A DNA stretch of 64,000 nucleotides. Origin: DASPLX01 sp035627375. Its GTDB lineage: Bacteria; Pseudomonadota; Gammaproteobacteria; Burkholderiales; Burkholderiaceae_D. Positions 36,285 to 45,448 of this stretch are shown here, one piece after another (positions within the stretch are counted from its first letter, which is position 1; the number at the start of each line of letters is the position of its first letter). Position numbers and translations under genes: made by a program. Under the pieces are notes generated by a model. It saw only the letters and a program-made list of their open reading frames with translations. It was not told the origin of the DNA and made no database searches. The stretch spans positions 164,081 through 228,080 of the forward strand of contig DASPLX010000043.1 in NCBI GenBank assembly GCA_035627375.1, written 5' to 3'.

Positions 36285-36315
36285 GCGTGAACCTCCTGAA
36301 AAACGGTTGATGACG

Positions 36316-36690
36316 CTAACAATACCCTGACTTGACCAGCGTGACCGGCACATCGGCCAAGTGAACGAGCCGCGTGGCGACGGAGCCGGTCATCAGCGTG
36401 GGGACCGGTTCCATGCCGCGGGTGCCCATGATGATACCGTCTCGATACGTCTCATGCAGGTGTTGCGCAATTTTGAGGCCGACCACGAACAGCAGCACGG
36501 TCGCGCCTATCTGCGCCAGCAGATCGACCTCCTCATGTCCGCGGACCCAATCCAGAACCGACGGCCCAAGCGCGATGCCGACCAGGATGAAAGCGACAAT
36601 CGCCGGTTGCCGCAAACGCACCGCAAATTCCCAGCGACGGCAGCCGTCGCCAGCAACAGCGCGAATTCGTAGTAGGCCGCGCTCGAGACG
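36316..36690 (-). pseudogene. Chimeric remnant: Kef-type antiporter start joined to universal stress protein end
   Basis: Read on the minus strand, YYEFALLLATAAVAG is the first helix of a CPA2/Kef antiporter. A one-base shift leads to VRLRQPAIVAFILVGIALGP and VDLLAQIGATVLLFVVGLKI, the next Kef segments. Without stop the frame then reads HLHETYRDGIIMGTRGMEP and GSVATRLVHLADVPVTLVK, the C-terminal half of a universal stress protein with its nucleotide-loop motif G-x2-G-x9-G. An internal deletion fused two neighbouring genes. Product unlikely to work as either. Confidence 0.65.
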
Positions 36691-36702
36691 CGAGGATGCG
36701 GA

Positions 36703-37479
36703 TTACGAAGACTGTTTCTGCATCGGCCTCATCGCGCCTGTAAGAATCTCGATCGGCAGCGGAAACACGATCGTGCTCGATTTGTCTCCGGCAATCGTCG
36801 ACAGCGTCTGTAGATAACGCAACTGCATCGCCCCTGATTGCCGCGCCAGCACATTGGCCGCCTGCATCAGTTTTTCGGAGGCCTGGAGCTCGCCCTCGGC
36901 ATGGATCACCTTGGCGCGCCGTTCGCGCTCGGCCTCGGCCTGCCGGGCGATGGCGCGGATCATCGACTCGTCGAGATCGACATGCTTGATCTCGACATTC
37001 GCGACCTTGATGCCCCAGGCATCGGTTTGCGCATCAAGCACCTGCTGGATATCCATGTTCAAGCGCTCGCGCTCGGCCAGCATCTCGTCGAGCTCATGCT
37101 TGCCGAGCACCGCCCGCAGCGTGGTTTGAGACAACTGGCTGGTCGCTTCGAAGAAATTCGCGACCTGGATAATGGCTTTCTCGGGATCGACCACGCGGAA
37201 ATAGATCACCGCATTGACCTTGACCGAGACGTTGTCGCGCGAGATCACGTCTTGGGTCGGCACGTCGAGCACGATCGTGCGCAAGTCCACGCGCACCATT
37301 TGCTGGATCAGCGGAATGATGATGATGAGGCCCGGACCCTTCACCCCCCAGAAGCGGCCGAGCTGGAATACGACACCGCGTTCGTATTCGCGCAGGATGC
37401 GGATCGAAGCGATCAGCAAGGCCAAGACAAGGAAGATGATGCCGCCGATACCGAAACCGAAGTCGAAAAGCATGTTCAT
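36703..37479 (-). CDS. SPFH/stomatin-like (slipin) membrane protein
   Basis: The 258-residue protein has one N-terminal helix (GGIIFLVLALLIASI), the SPFH domain from REYERGVVFQLGRFWGVKGP, and a Glu/Arg/Ala-rich coiled region (RQAEAERERRAKVIHAEGE). It is paired 2 nt after the NfeD protease gene, the classical stomatin operon partner. Such pairs form membrane microdomain complexes. ATG 37479 lies 7 nt from AGGAG; ATG 37485 is too close to it. Confidence 0.92.
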   Translation of the reverse strand: MNMLFDFGFGIGGIIFLVLALLIASIRILREYERGVVFQLGRFWGVKGPGLIIIIPLIQQMVRVDLRTIVLDVPTQDVISRDNVSVKVNAVIYFRVVDPEKAIIQVANFFEATSQLSQTTLRAVLGKHELDEMLAERERLNMDIQQVLDAQTDAWGIKVANVEIKHVDLDESMIRAIARQAEAERERRAKVIHAEGELQASEKLMQAANVLARQSGAMQLRYLQTLSTIAGDKSSTIVFPLPIEILTGAMRPMQKQSS

Positions 37480-37481
37480 TT

Positions 37482-38933
37482 TCATTCTCCTTGCTGGGGT
37501 TCCATCGGAACGACCGCCACTGCCAGCCCCTCGCGCGCCACGACCTTTACCTTTTGCGCGCGCCGCAACGGCACGTCGCTGACCGCGCGCCAGAGTTCAC
37601 CCTCGATGCGTACCCAACCTTCGCGCTCCGCGCCCTCGGCCACGCTCACCACATCGACGATGCTGCCGATCATACCCGCCGCGCCGCTTGTCACTGCGCG
37701 CTTGCGTGTCTTCAAAGCGACGCCGACGGTCCCGGCCACCAGCAGGGCACTTGTTACCCCGAGCGTGCCGATCAAGACCGGCGGAATGCCGAAGCCAGGC
37801 AGTTCGGTATCGATCAGGATCAGGGCGCCGACGACGAAGGCGACGATGCCGCCGAATCCAAGTATCCCGAAGCTCGGCAGGAAGGCTTCGGCTGCCATGA
37901 AAACGATGCCCAGCAAGATCAGCGCCACCCCTGCATAGTTGATAGGCAACAGCTGTAAGGCATACAGCGCCAGCAACAGGCAGATGGCGCCGATCACGCC
38001 CGGCACGCCGAAGCCCGGGTTCATGAATTCGAAGATCAGTCCATAGATGCCGATGGTCATCAGGAGCAGGGCGACGCTCGGGTTGGTAATGGCGGCCAGC
38101 ACGTTGGTGCGCCAATCGGGTTCGAGATCGGCGACTGCCGCGCCCTTAGTGTTCAGGCGCTTGTCCTGGCCCAACACCTTGATCGTCTTGCCGTCGAGCT
38201 GGGCCAGTAGCGCCGGCACGTCGGCCGCGACATGTTCGATGACTTTCTGCTTCAAAGCCTCGTCCGCCGTCAGGCTTACCGCTTCGCGCACCGCGCGTTC
38301 GGCCCACTCGGCATTGCGTCCACGCAGTTGCGCCAGGCCGCGGATGTAGGCGGCGGCATCGTTGACTTGCTTTTGCGTCATCGGCGTCGTGGTGGCGCGG
38401 TCTTCCGGCGCCTTGGCAGCCGCATCTTCCTCCGTGCCGGACGGCTCGCCGGCTTTGCCTTGTTTGTCCGGCTTTTCTTTTTCCGCTTCCCGGTCGCGTG
38501 CGGGTTGCCGTTCTCGTTCCTGTTCGATCGGCGTTATTCCGACCGCTACCGGCGTGGCCGCGCCGAGATTGGTGCCCGGCGTCATGGCGGCGATATGGCT
38601 GGCGTACAGGATATAGGTGCCGGCGCTGGCGGCCCGCGCGCCGCCCGGCGCGACGTAGGCGGCGACCGGCACTGGCGAGGTCAGGATTGCCTTAATGATC
38701 GAACGCATCGAAGTATCGAGACCGCCCGGCGTATCCATTTTGAGGATGACGAGCTGGTTCTCTTCTTCCGCAGCGCGTTCGATGCCGCGCACCACGTAAT
38801 CGGCATTGGCCGGACCGATCGCGCCGTCGATCGTCAGCAACGTGACCCGGGCCGCCGCGAACGCCATGGTCGGCAGGAGCAGCGCCAGGATCAGCGCCGC
38901 CAGGAACAGCCAGATGAGCCACTTCCGGAACAT
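37482..38933 (-). CDS. NfeD-family membrane serine protease
   Basis: The protein has 483 residues: export signal or helix, ClpP-like serine protease domain with KMDTPGGLDTSM, and the nucleophile Ser in ARAASAGTYILYAS. A variable Glu/Lys-rich insert follows, then four or five helices and a C-terminal OB-fold NfeD domain (VDVVSVAEGAEREGWVRIEGE). Homologues cleave the hydrophobic C-terminus of the partner stomatin. GGAGG precedes the ATG. Confidence 0.92.
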   Translation of the reverse strand: MFRKWLIWLFLAALILALLLPTMAFAAARVTLLTIDGAIGPANADYVVRGIERAAEEENQLVILKMDTPGGLDTSMRSIIKAILTSPVPVAAYVAPGGARAASAGTYILYASHIAAMTPGTNLGAATPVAVGITPIEQERERQPARDREAEKEKPDKQGKAGEPSGTEEDAAAKAPEDRATTTPMTQKQVNDAAAYIRGLAQLRGRNAEWAERAVREAVSLTADEALKQKVIEHVAADVPALLAQLDGKTIKVLGQDKRLNTKGAAVADLEPDWRTNVLAAITNPSVALLLMTIGIYGLIFEFMNPGFGVPGVIGAICLLLALYALQLLPINYAGVALILLGIVFMAAEAFLPSFGILGFGGIVAFVVGALILIDTELPGFGIPPVLIGTLGVTSALLVAGTVGVALKTRKRAVTSGAAGMIGSIVDVVSVAEGAEREGWVRIEGELWRAVSDVPLRRAQKVKVVAREGLAVAVVPMEPQQGE

Positions 38934-39053
38934 CGATTCCTCCAAGGCACGGAAACAGGAGAGAAGGCAACGGAAATCCGTGTGCCGGTCCGGCGATCGA
39001 TGCAGGAATCGCGCCTGCGGCATTACGCGGAGAAGTTGATCAGAAACACGCGA

Positions 39054-39446
39054 CTACCCGCACACCGGCACCATGTAAGCCGGCGCCGCCTCCCACACGA
39101 TCGCCACTGCGGAAATGCCGGCCAGCGTCAAGGTGGTCCAGCGCATGAAGTCTTGACTGCCGGCGGCGTCATCGCGCCTGTCTTGGAGCCTATCGTTCGT
39201 CCGGCACAGGATGATCGCAATGCCGGCGATACCGGCCAGCGCGGCCACCGAAAGAATCCCTATCCACAGCGGCACCACGCCGATGCCGAGCCATTCGACG
39301 TGCGCGAATCCGCGCGCGCAGGCCAGGGCGGCCAAGACGTAGATCGCCAGCAGGTGCGCTGCCCAGATCAAAGGCCCGGAGAACATCAGCAGGAAGTCGC
39401 GGGTAAACGGCGACAGCCGCGACAGGATACGCAAGGAAATCCCCAT
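39054..39446 (-). CDS. Small membrane protein downstream of oxidase genes
   Basis: The protein has 130 residues and three or four helices: PFTRDFLLMFSGPLIWAAHLL, GIGVVPLWIGILSVAALAG and a third near the C-terminus. It starts after TAGGAGG close to the stop of the fused oxidase subunit, so it belongs to that operon. Such small proteins are often found in caa3/aa3 loci of unknown role. The family is not named here. Confidence 0.7.
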   Translation of the reverse strand: MGISLRILSRLSPFTRDFLLMFSGPLIWAAHLLAIYVLAALACARGFAHVEWLGIGVVPLWIGILSVAALAGIAGIAIILCRTNDRLQDRRDDAAGSQDFMRWTTLTLAGISAVAIVWEAAPAYMVPVCG

Positions 39447-39454
39447 GCCGCCTC

Positions 39455-41965
39455 CTATCCGACCATCCTTGGAAACAGGTGCACCAGCACCAGGCCGATC
39501 GCGCCTTGCGCGGTCGTGTAATGCCAGAGCAGCATGGTGTTGTCGAAACTGGCGCGGCGCGTGGCGTCGAGCAGGCCGGCCGCTACGCGCGCCACGCAAT
39601 ACAAGCCCATCATGACGAGGATCGCAACGAATGTGCCCTGCAATCCGGCGATGGTGCAGACCGCCGCGCCGTAGGCGCTGTCTGCCGGACGCAATCCCGT
39701 CTGCCAGTGGCCGTACAACTCTGCCGCCAGTGCTGCGGCCGGCAATACGACGGCGATCGGCATCAGCAGCGGCAAGAGTTTCATGCGGCGGCCGATCACG
39801 GCGATCAGCGCGCTGCCGGCCGCCAGCAATGCCGCGGACAGGATCGGCCAGAAGGCAGACGGCAAGGCATCCGCCGCCGGCCAGGCTTCCGGCGACACGG
39901 TCCACAGGAACAGATAGGAAAACACGAGCGATCCGAAGATCGAGCCCGACACCAGGATCAGCACGACCATCGCCCACCACGAATGCGACGAAGCCCCGGT
40001 GACGTACACCGGCAGCCGCAGGCCGCCGCCAATGTTGACCGGCTCATGCGACGGTCCAGGATCGGTGCTCCACAGCCACCACAAGACCATGACAAGAGCA
40101 AACACACCGCCGATCGCGGCCGGCACGACCAGCTTGACCGTCAACAGCAGAAAGAAGGCGGCGGTGCCGAAAGCAGCCAGCACGGGCGGCCAGCTCGGGC
40201 CGGGCATTTGCAGCACGTATTGCGGCTTGGCCTCGACCGGACTCGTGACGATGGTTTCGCGCCAGCCGGTCGGCGCGCCGGGCAGGTAGTAGCGGCCGTC
40301 CTCCACGTTCTTCACCATATCGGGTTGGTCCCAGAGCGGTTCGACGCTGTTGACGATGGGAATGCTGCGCGCGCCGTAGTAATCGTTGGGAAGCCATTCG
40401 AGCGTGCCGGCGTTCCAGACGTTGCCGGCGTTCTTGCCGCCGGTCGGCCGGAAATTCAGCACGAGATCGACCAGGAAAACCAGCACGCCGGCGGCGATGA
40501 TGAATGCTCCGACGGTCGACAGCATGTTGAGCGATCCCCAGCCCGATGCTTCGGCATAGGTATAGACGCGGCGCGGCATGCCCGCCAAGCCGGTGATATG
40601 CATCGGAAAGAACGCGACGTTGAAGCCGACGAACATGAGCGCGCATGTCCAGCGGCCGAGTCGTTTCGACAGCGGCTTGGCGCTGACGAACGGCGCCCAG
40701 TAATAGAACGCAGCGAACAGCGGAAACACCATACCCCCGAACAGCACGTAATGCAGATGCGCGACCACGAAATAGGTGTCGTGCGCCTGCCAGTCGAAGG
40801 GCACGACCGCGACCATGACGCCGGTCAGGCCGCCCAGCGTGAAGATGAACAGGAAGCCCAGCACGAACAGCATCGGGACTTTCCATTGCAGCTTTTTCGC
40901 TGCCGCCAGCGTGGCGATCCAGGCGAATACCTGGATGCCGCTCGGGATCGCCACGGCCATGCTGGCGGCGGTAAAGAAACCGAGGGACAGCCGGGGAATG
41001 CCCGTGGCGAACATGTGATGCACCCACAGGCCGAAACTCAGGAAACCGGTGGCGATCAGCGCCAGCACCACGAGCCGGTAACCGACCAGCGGCGTGCGTG
41101 TCATCGCGGGAATGATCATCGACACCATGGCAGCGGCCGGCAGGAAGATGATGTAAACCTCCGGATGCCCGAAGAACCAAAACAGGTGTTGCCACAGAAG
41201 CGGATCGCCGCCCTTGGCGGCAACGAAGAACGGCCAGTGGAAGCTGCGCTCCACTTCGAGCAGGATCGTGCCGAGGATCACCGCCGGGAACGCGAAGATG
41301 ATCATGCCGGCGAACACCAGCATTCCCCAGGCATAGACCGGCATCTTGTCGAGCGTCATGCCGGGCGCGCGCGTGCGCAGCACGCCGACCACGATCTCGA
41401 TCGCGCCGGCGATGGCGGAAATCTCGATGAAGCCGATGCCGAGCAACCAGAAATCGGCATTGTGCCCGGGCGAATATTCATAGCTGGTCAGCGGCGGATA
41501 CATGAACCAGCCGCCCTGCGGCGCGAGGCCGAAGAACAGGCTGCCGAAGAACACCAGTCCGCCGACCGCATAGGCCCAGTAGGCATAGGCTGACAAGCGC
41601 GGAAATGGCAGGTCGCGCGCGGCCAGCATGTTCGGCAGCAGCAGGATGCCCATCGCTTCCACCGCCGGCACGGCGAACAGGAACATCATGACGGTGCCGT
41701 GCATCGTGAACAGCTGGTTATAGGTCTGGTAGTTCATCAGGTCATTGTCGGGCACGGCGAGCTGGGTGCGCATCAGCAGGGCGAGCACGCCGGCCAGCAG
41801 GAAAAACAGCAGGGCCGTGCCGACGTACAACAGACCGATATAGGTGTTGTTGACGACCGTGAGAAAGCGTAGACCGGACGGCGGCTGCCAGATCTTCTTC
41901 AGCTGTTCGAGTTCCGCTTCCGGACGCGGCGCGGAGTTGGGCAAGGAAAAGTGCTGTTCGTCCAT
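39455..41965 (-). CDS. Fused cytochrome c oxidase subunits I and III
   Basis: This 836-residue integral membrane protein is a natural fusion. Residues 1-about 560 are subunit I (CtaD): FTMHGTVMMFLF, the CuB-Tyr region WFFGHPEVYIIFLP, and the heme/CuB ligands HDTYFVVAHLHYVLFG. Residues about 600-836 are subunit III (CtaE)-like with seven helices, ending LLWHYTTAQGAIGLVLVHLFP. Fused I-III subunits are known in some oxidases of the heme-copper family. It reduces O2 to water with cytochrome c electrons and pumps protons. Subunit II is encoded two genes upstream. Confidence 0.9.
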   Translation of the reverse strand: MDEQHFSLPNSAPRPEAELEQLKKIWQPPSGLRFLTVVNNTYIGLLYVGTALLFFLLAGVLALLMRTQLAVPDNDLMNYQTYNQLFTMHGTVMMFLFAVPAVEAMGILLLPNMLAARDLPFPRLSAYAYWAYAVGGLVFFGSLFFGLAPQGGWFMYPPLTSYEYSPGHNADFWLLGIGFIEISAIAGAIEIVVGVLRTRAPGMTLDKMPVYAWGMLVFAGMIIFAFPAVILGTILLEVERSFHWPFFVAAKGGDPLLWQHLFWFFGHPEVYIIFLPAAAMVSMIIPAMTRTPLVGYRLVVLALIATGFLSFGLWVHHMFATGIPRLSLGFFTAASMAVAIPSGIQVFAWIATLAAAKKLQWKVPMLFVLGFLFIFTLGGLTGVMVAVVPFDWQAHDTYFVVAHLHYVLFGGMVFPLFAAFYYWAPFVSAKPLSKRLGRWTCALMFVGFNVAFFPMHITGLAGMPRRVYTYAEASGWGSLNMLSTVGAFIIAAGVLVFLVDLVLNFRPTGGKNAGNVWNAGTLEWLPNDYYGARSIPIVNSVEPLWDQPDMVKNVEDGRYYLPGAPTGWRETIVTSPVEAKPQYVLQMPGPSWPPVLAAFGTAAFFLLLTVKLVVPAAIGGVFALVMVLWWLWSTDPGPSHEPVNIGGGLRLPVYVTGASSHSWWAMVVLILVSGSIFGSLVFSYLFLWTVSPEAWPAADALPSAFWPILSAALLAAGSALIAVIGRRMKLLPLLMPIAVVLPAAALAAELYGHWQTGLRPADSAYGAAVCTIAGLQGTFVAILVMMGLYCVARVAAGLLDATRRASFDNTMLLWHYTTAQGAIGLVLVHLFPRMVG

Positions 41966-41973
41966 GATGTCCG

Positions 41974-43035
41974 TCAGCGCATCCGATACAGGAGGAACAA
42001 GCCGATCGCATAGACCGCCAGGATCGCCAGCGAGTCGATACCCATGCGGGCGATGGTGTGGTTACGCCGCTCGATCAGGCCGACAAGGTAAATGACGGTC
42101 AGCACAATGCCGAGCACGGCGACGAACAGTGAGAAGTTGCCGACCTCGTTGAGCACGGGCTGTCCCGGATACGCCGCATCGATCAGGAAAATCAGCGCGA
42201 CATTGAACAGGTTCGTGCCGAGGATGTCAGAGATCGCCATTTCGTATTGCCGCAGGCGCATGGCCGATACCACGGTGCTCAGTTCCGGCAGGGAAGTGGA
42301 GAAGCCCAGCAGCACGGCGCCGACGAAACTCTGCCCAAGACCGGTCTGCTTGGCCAAGGCATCGCCGGTTTGGCTGAGCAGGAAGCCGGCAAGCAGAATG
42401 ACGATAGCGGCGACAGCAGTCTTGCCGATGATGGTTGCCGGCGAATCTTCCGGTTCATTGCCTGGCGTATCGCCGTTTGCGCCGGAGGCATCCGGTTCTC
42501 GTTGCGGAACCGGGTCTGCAGGGCGCCAAGGGCGGCGCCCTTCGGTGGCGGCCAATGTCCAGATGGAGAATGCATAAAGGGCGAGCAGAATCCACGACCA
42601 GATGCCGATGCCGAATACCGGCACATCCCGCACGGCAATCGCGGCGGCGGCCACGGCAAGCATCAGGATGCTCAATGCACCTTGCAGTAGCAGGGCGGGC
42701 GAAGACACGACCACGGTGAGGGCATCTTTGCCGATCAACGCATCGGCGCCAGCGAGAATGGCTTTTTGCATGGCCACGCCGCCGAGCAGGTTGTTAACCG
42801 CGAGAACCGGATTGTGGCTGATAGCAGAGAACAGCGAGACCGCGATTTCCGGCAAGGACGTCACGCCGCCCAGCAATACCAGTCCGACCGCCATATGGCC
42901 GATGCCCGTCATGCGGGCGATGGCGTCGGCATACCCCGCGATGCGCGTGCCGGCCTGCCATACCGCGCCGGCCGATGCGGCGAATACCGTCAGATTGATC
43001 CACAGCGAATCATTGGCGAAATCCAGTAATCGCAT
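41974..43035 (-). CDS. Ca2+/cation antiporter (CaCA family) in oxidase operon
   Basis: The 353-residue membrane exchanger has ten helices and the two inverted alpha repeats of the family: GLVLLGGVTSLPEIAVSLFS and GAVLLGFSTSLPELSTVVSA, with the ion-binding Glu in SLPE, and NLLGGVAMQ / DILGTNLFNVAL. These repeats define Na+/Ca2+ or Ca2+/H+ exchange. It lies 22 nt after subunit II and 8 nt before the fused subunit, an unusual guest in an oxidase operon. GAGGACGAG precedes the ATG. Confidence 0.85.
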   Translation of the reverse strand: MRLLDFANDSLWINLTVFAASAGAVWQAGTRIAGYADAIARMTGIGHMAVGLVLLGGVTSLPEIAVSLFSAISHNPVLAVNNLLGGVAMQKAILAGADALIGKDALTVVVSSPALLLQGALSILMLAVAAAAIAVRDVPVFGIGIWSWILLALYAFSIWTLAATEGRRPWRPADPVPQREPDASGANGDTPGNEPEDSPATIIGKTAVAAIVILLAGFLLSQTGDALAKQTGLGQSFVGAVLLGFSTSLPELSTVVSAMRLRQYEMAISDILGTNLFNVALIFLIDAAYPGQPVLNEVGNFSLFVAVLGIVLTVIYLVGLIERRNHTIARMGIDSLAILAVYAIGLFLLYRMR

Positions 43036-43057
43036 CTCGTCCTCGCCGCTCCGGTTG

Positions 43058-44044
43058 CTATTGCAGGCTTTCCATGTAGGCGGCGAGCGCGCGCAAATCC
43101 TCGGCGGACAGGCGGTCGAAGGACGGCATCTCGTTGCCCGGCTTGATGTGTTGGCTGGCGGCGATCCAGCCGCCGAAGGCGCCGATGCTGTTCGGCAGGA
43201 TGCCGGCGGCCAGCGACAAGCGGCTGCCGACGTGTGTGAGATCAGGCCCGGCGGTTCCCGTCGCCTCTGTGCCCCGAATCGTGTGGCATTTGCCGCAATC
43301 GTGCGTGAAAAACGCCTGCCTGCCGCGCAGCGCCAGCGCATCGACAGGCGATGGCGCCGGTCGGGCCTGCGACGCCAGCCAAGCATCGAAGGCGGCGGGT
43401 TCCAGAGCGACCACCTCGAACGCCATCTTCGCGTGCTGGGCGCCGCAATATTCCGCGCATTCTCCGCGGAATACTCCAGGCGCATGCGCGACCAGCCGTT
43501 GCCGATTCACATGGCCGGGGATCATGTCTGTCTTGCCGGCCAGGTTCGGCACCCAGAAACTGTGGATCACATCGGCCGTCGTCAGCCGCATTTCGACCGG
43601 GCGGCCGGCCGCGATGCGGATTTCATTGGCGGTTTCCATGATGCGCCGGCCGGCATCGTCGACATAGACGACGCGCCACCACCACATTTCACCGGTCACG
43701 TCGATGCGCAAGGCAGGCGGATTGCCGGCGCGCATCAATGCGGCCGAAGTCAGCAATGCGTAAACGAGAAGAACCGACAGGGCGGCGACCGGAAAGACGA
43801 TGCCGCCGCCGACGATGAATGCGTGTTGCCGCAACATCCGGCGTACGCGTTCCGGGCCGAACAATGCGAGTAGGGCAAACGCTATGACGGTAAGGAAAAT
43901 CGCACCGCCGCCGATGAACATGACGATGCCCAAGTCGGCGATCCGGTCCGCGTCGCTTCCGCGAGGATGCAATGCCGATTGGATATTTCCGCGCGCCAAT
44001 AAAGGCATGCAGGCAAACAAAGCAACCAAAACATGTCGTCGCAT
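43058..44044 (-). CDS. Cytochrome c oxidase subunit II with cytochrome c domain
   Basis: The 328-residue protein has a signal/first helix, a second helix, the CuA domain and a C-terminal heme domain. CuA ligands lie in VIHSFWVPNLAGKTD and GECAEYCGAQHAKM (two Cys, His, Met). The heme motif is CGKCH, with the axial Met near GNEMPSFD. This is the caa3-type arrangement, where the heme domain passes electrons to CuA. First gene of the oxidase operon; it is divergent from the CtaG-like gene. Confidence 0.9.
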   Translation of the reverse strand: MRRHVLVALFACMPLLARGNIQSALHPRGSDADRIADLGIVMFIGGGAIFLTVIAFALLALFGPERVRRMLRQHAFIVGGGIVFPVAALSVLLVYALLTSAALMRAGNPPALRIDVTGEMWWWRVVYVDDAGRRIMETANEIRIAAGRPVEMRLTTADVIHSFWVPNLAGKTDMIPGHVNRQRLVAHAPGVFRGECAEYCGAQHAKMAFEVVALEPAAFDAWLASQARPAPSPVDALALRGRQAFFTHDCGKCHTIRGTEATGTAGPDLTHVGSRLSLAAGILPNSIGAFGGWIAASQHIKPGNEMPSFDRLSAEDLRALAAYMESLQ

Positions 44045-44171
44045 CACTGGAATGGCTCTTGCAAGATGATGGGCGCCGGAACGGTGAAGGTAATACAAGC
44101 ATGGCCGCCTTCGTGTTCCCAAGCGAGGTTACTTCGCCTAGCAGATTGCATACCATTCGCATTGGACGTCC

Positions 44172-45065
44172 ATGTCGCATAGGCAATTGACATGCCTTGT
44201 CATGTACGCCGCCGTAGTGTTGTCGCCCAGCGCGGTTGCCCATGCGCCGGCGACTCCGCAGGTCACGGCGGCTCTTGTCTGGGAGTTCGACCCGTGGGCG
44301 GCGGCCGGCTTGCTGATAGCCGCGCTGTTGTATGGCGTCGGCTCGCGTCGCCAATGTCGCGGCGACTCGCGCATGGCAGCCGTGCCGAAGCGGCGAGCAG
44401 TCTGTTTCTCGGCCGGCATCGGCATCCTCGCGCTGGCACTGGTCTCGCCGCTCGATGGGCTGGGAGGCGAACTGTTTTCCATGCACATGCTGCAGCATGA
44501 ATTGATCATGCTGGGAGCGGCGCCGCTGATCGTGGCGGGACGTCCGCTGCCTGTATTCCTGAGGACGTTTCCGCGTAGCGGCCGCAAACGCATCGGGCGG
44601 TTCGTCGCCGAGAAAGCGATACGCTTGCCGTGGCGCGCGTTGATGCAACCGCTGCCGGCATGGATGCTGCACGCGGCGGTGCTCTGGATCTGGCATCTGC
44701 CGCGCTTGTTCCAGGCCGGGCTGCAAAGCGAACTGGTGCATGCTCTGCAGCACGCCAGCTTTTTGCTATCGGCCTTGCTGTTCTGGTCGTCGTTGTCGGC
44801 AGCGCGCGCGCATCGCGGTACGGCCGTGCTGTCCATGCTGACGACGATGATCCATACCGGCATCCTCGGCGCGCTGCTGACGTTCTCGCCGCGCGCCTGG
44901 TATCCGGCATACACAGGAAAGACCGATGCCTGGGGCCTGACTCTGCTGGAAGATCAGCAACTGGGCGGCCTCATCATGTGGGTGCCGGCCGGCTTTGTCT
45001 TCATCGCGGCCGGGTTGGCGCTTGCCGCACAGGCATTGACGCGGCGTGCGGAGCGGCCGGCATGA
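44172..45065 (+). CDS. CtaG (caa3-type) cytochrome oxidase assembly protein
   Basis: The 297-residue integral membrane protein has about seven helices. Family features are SPLDGLGGELFSMHMLQHELIM, quoted in part (HMLQHELIM), AAPLIVAGRPLPVFLR and TGKTDAWGLTLLEDQQLGGLI in part. The His and Met residues are thought to handle copper for CuB insertion. The start follows the upstream divergent promoter region. It overlaps the next cytochrome gene by 4 bp. Confidence 0.87.
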   Translation: MSHRQLTCLVMYAAVVLSPSAVAHAPATPQVTAALVWEFDPWAAAGLLIAALLYGVGSRRQCRGDSRMAAVPKRRAVCFSAGIGILALALVSPLDGLGGELFSMHMLQHELIMLGAAPLIVAGRPLPVFLRTFPRSGRKRIGRFVAEKAIRLPWRALMQPLPAWMLHAAVLWIWHLPRLFQAGLQSELVHALQHASFLLSALLFWSSLSAARAHRGTAVLSMLTTMIHTGILGALLTFSPRAWYPAYTGKTDAWGLTLLEDQQLGGLIMWVPAGFVFIAAGLALAAQALTRRAERPA

Positions 45066-45430
45066 GAGCGGCATGGTGGCCGTTCTGTCTGTTATGCGCG
45101 GCAACGGGTTGTGCCGATGCGCCGGGCGTTATGCAAGGCTTGCCGGCCGGCGCCAGCATCGAACGCGGCCGGGAAGCGATACGCCGTCACGGCTGCGTCG
45201 CCTGCCACGCGATTCCCGGCATCGCCGGTCCCGCCAGCAATGTCGGTCCGCCGCTTGCCCAGGTCGCCCGGCGCGCCTATATCGGCGGAGTCGTGCCGAA
45301 TGTGCCGGCCGACATGATCCGCTGGCTGCGCGATCCGCCGGGCGTCGATCCCCGGACCGCCATGCCGGATATGGGCATCTCGGAACCGGAAGCGGCGGAT
45401 ATCGCGGCGTACCTCTACACGCTCGACTAA
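45062..45430 (+). CDS. Small cytochrome c, probable lipoprotein
   Basis: The protein has 122 residues. The N-terminus MRAAWWPFCLLCAATGCADA fits a lipoprotein signal with the lipid-bearing Cys in ATGC. One heme motif, CVACH, and axial Met in TAMPDMGIS are present. Similar to the second half of the following diheme protein, including VGPPL and DIAAYL, so the two share origin. It would carry electrons in the periplasm to the oxidase. Confidence 0.85.
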   Translation: MRAAWWPFCLLCAATGCADAPGVMQGLPAGASIERGREAIRRHGCVACHAIPGIAGPASNVGPPLAQVARRAYIGGVVPNVPADMIRWLRDPPGVDPRTAMPDMGISEPEAADIAAYLYTLD

Positions 45431-45448
45431 CCGGAGACCGGCTCGAAC

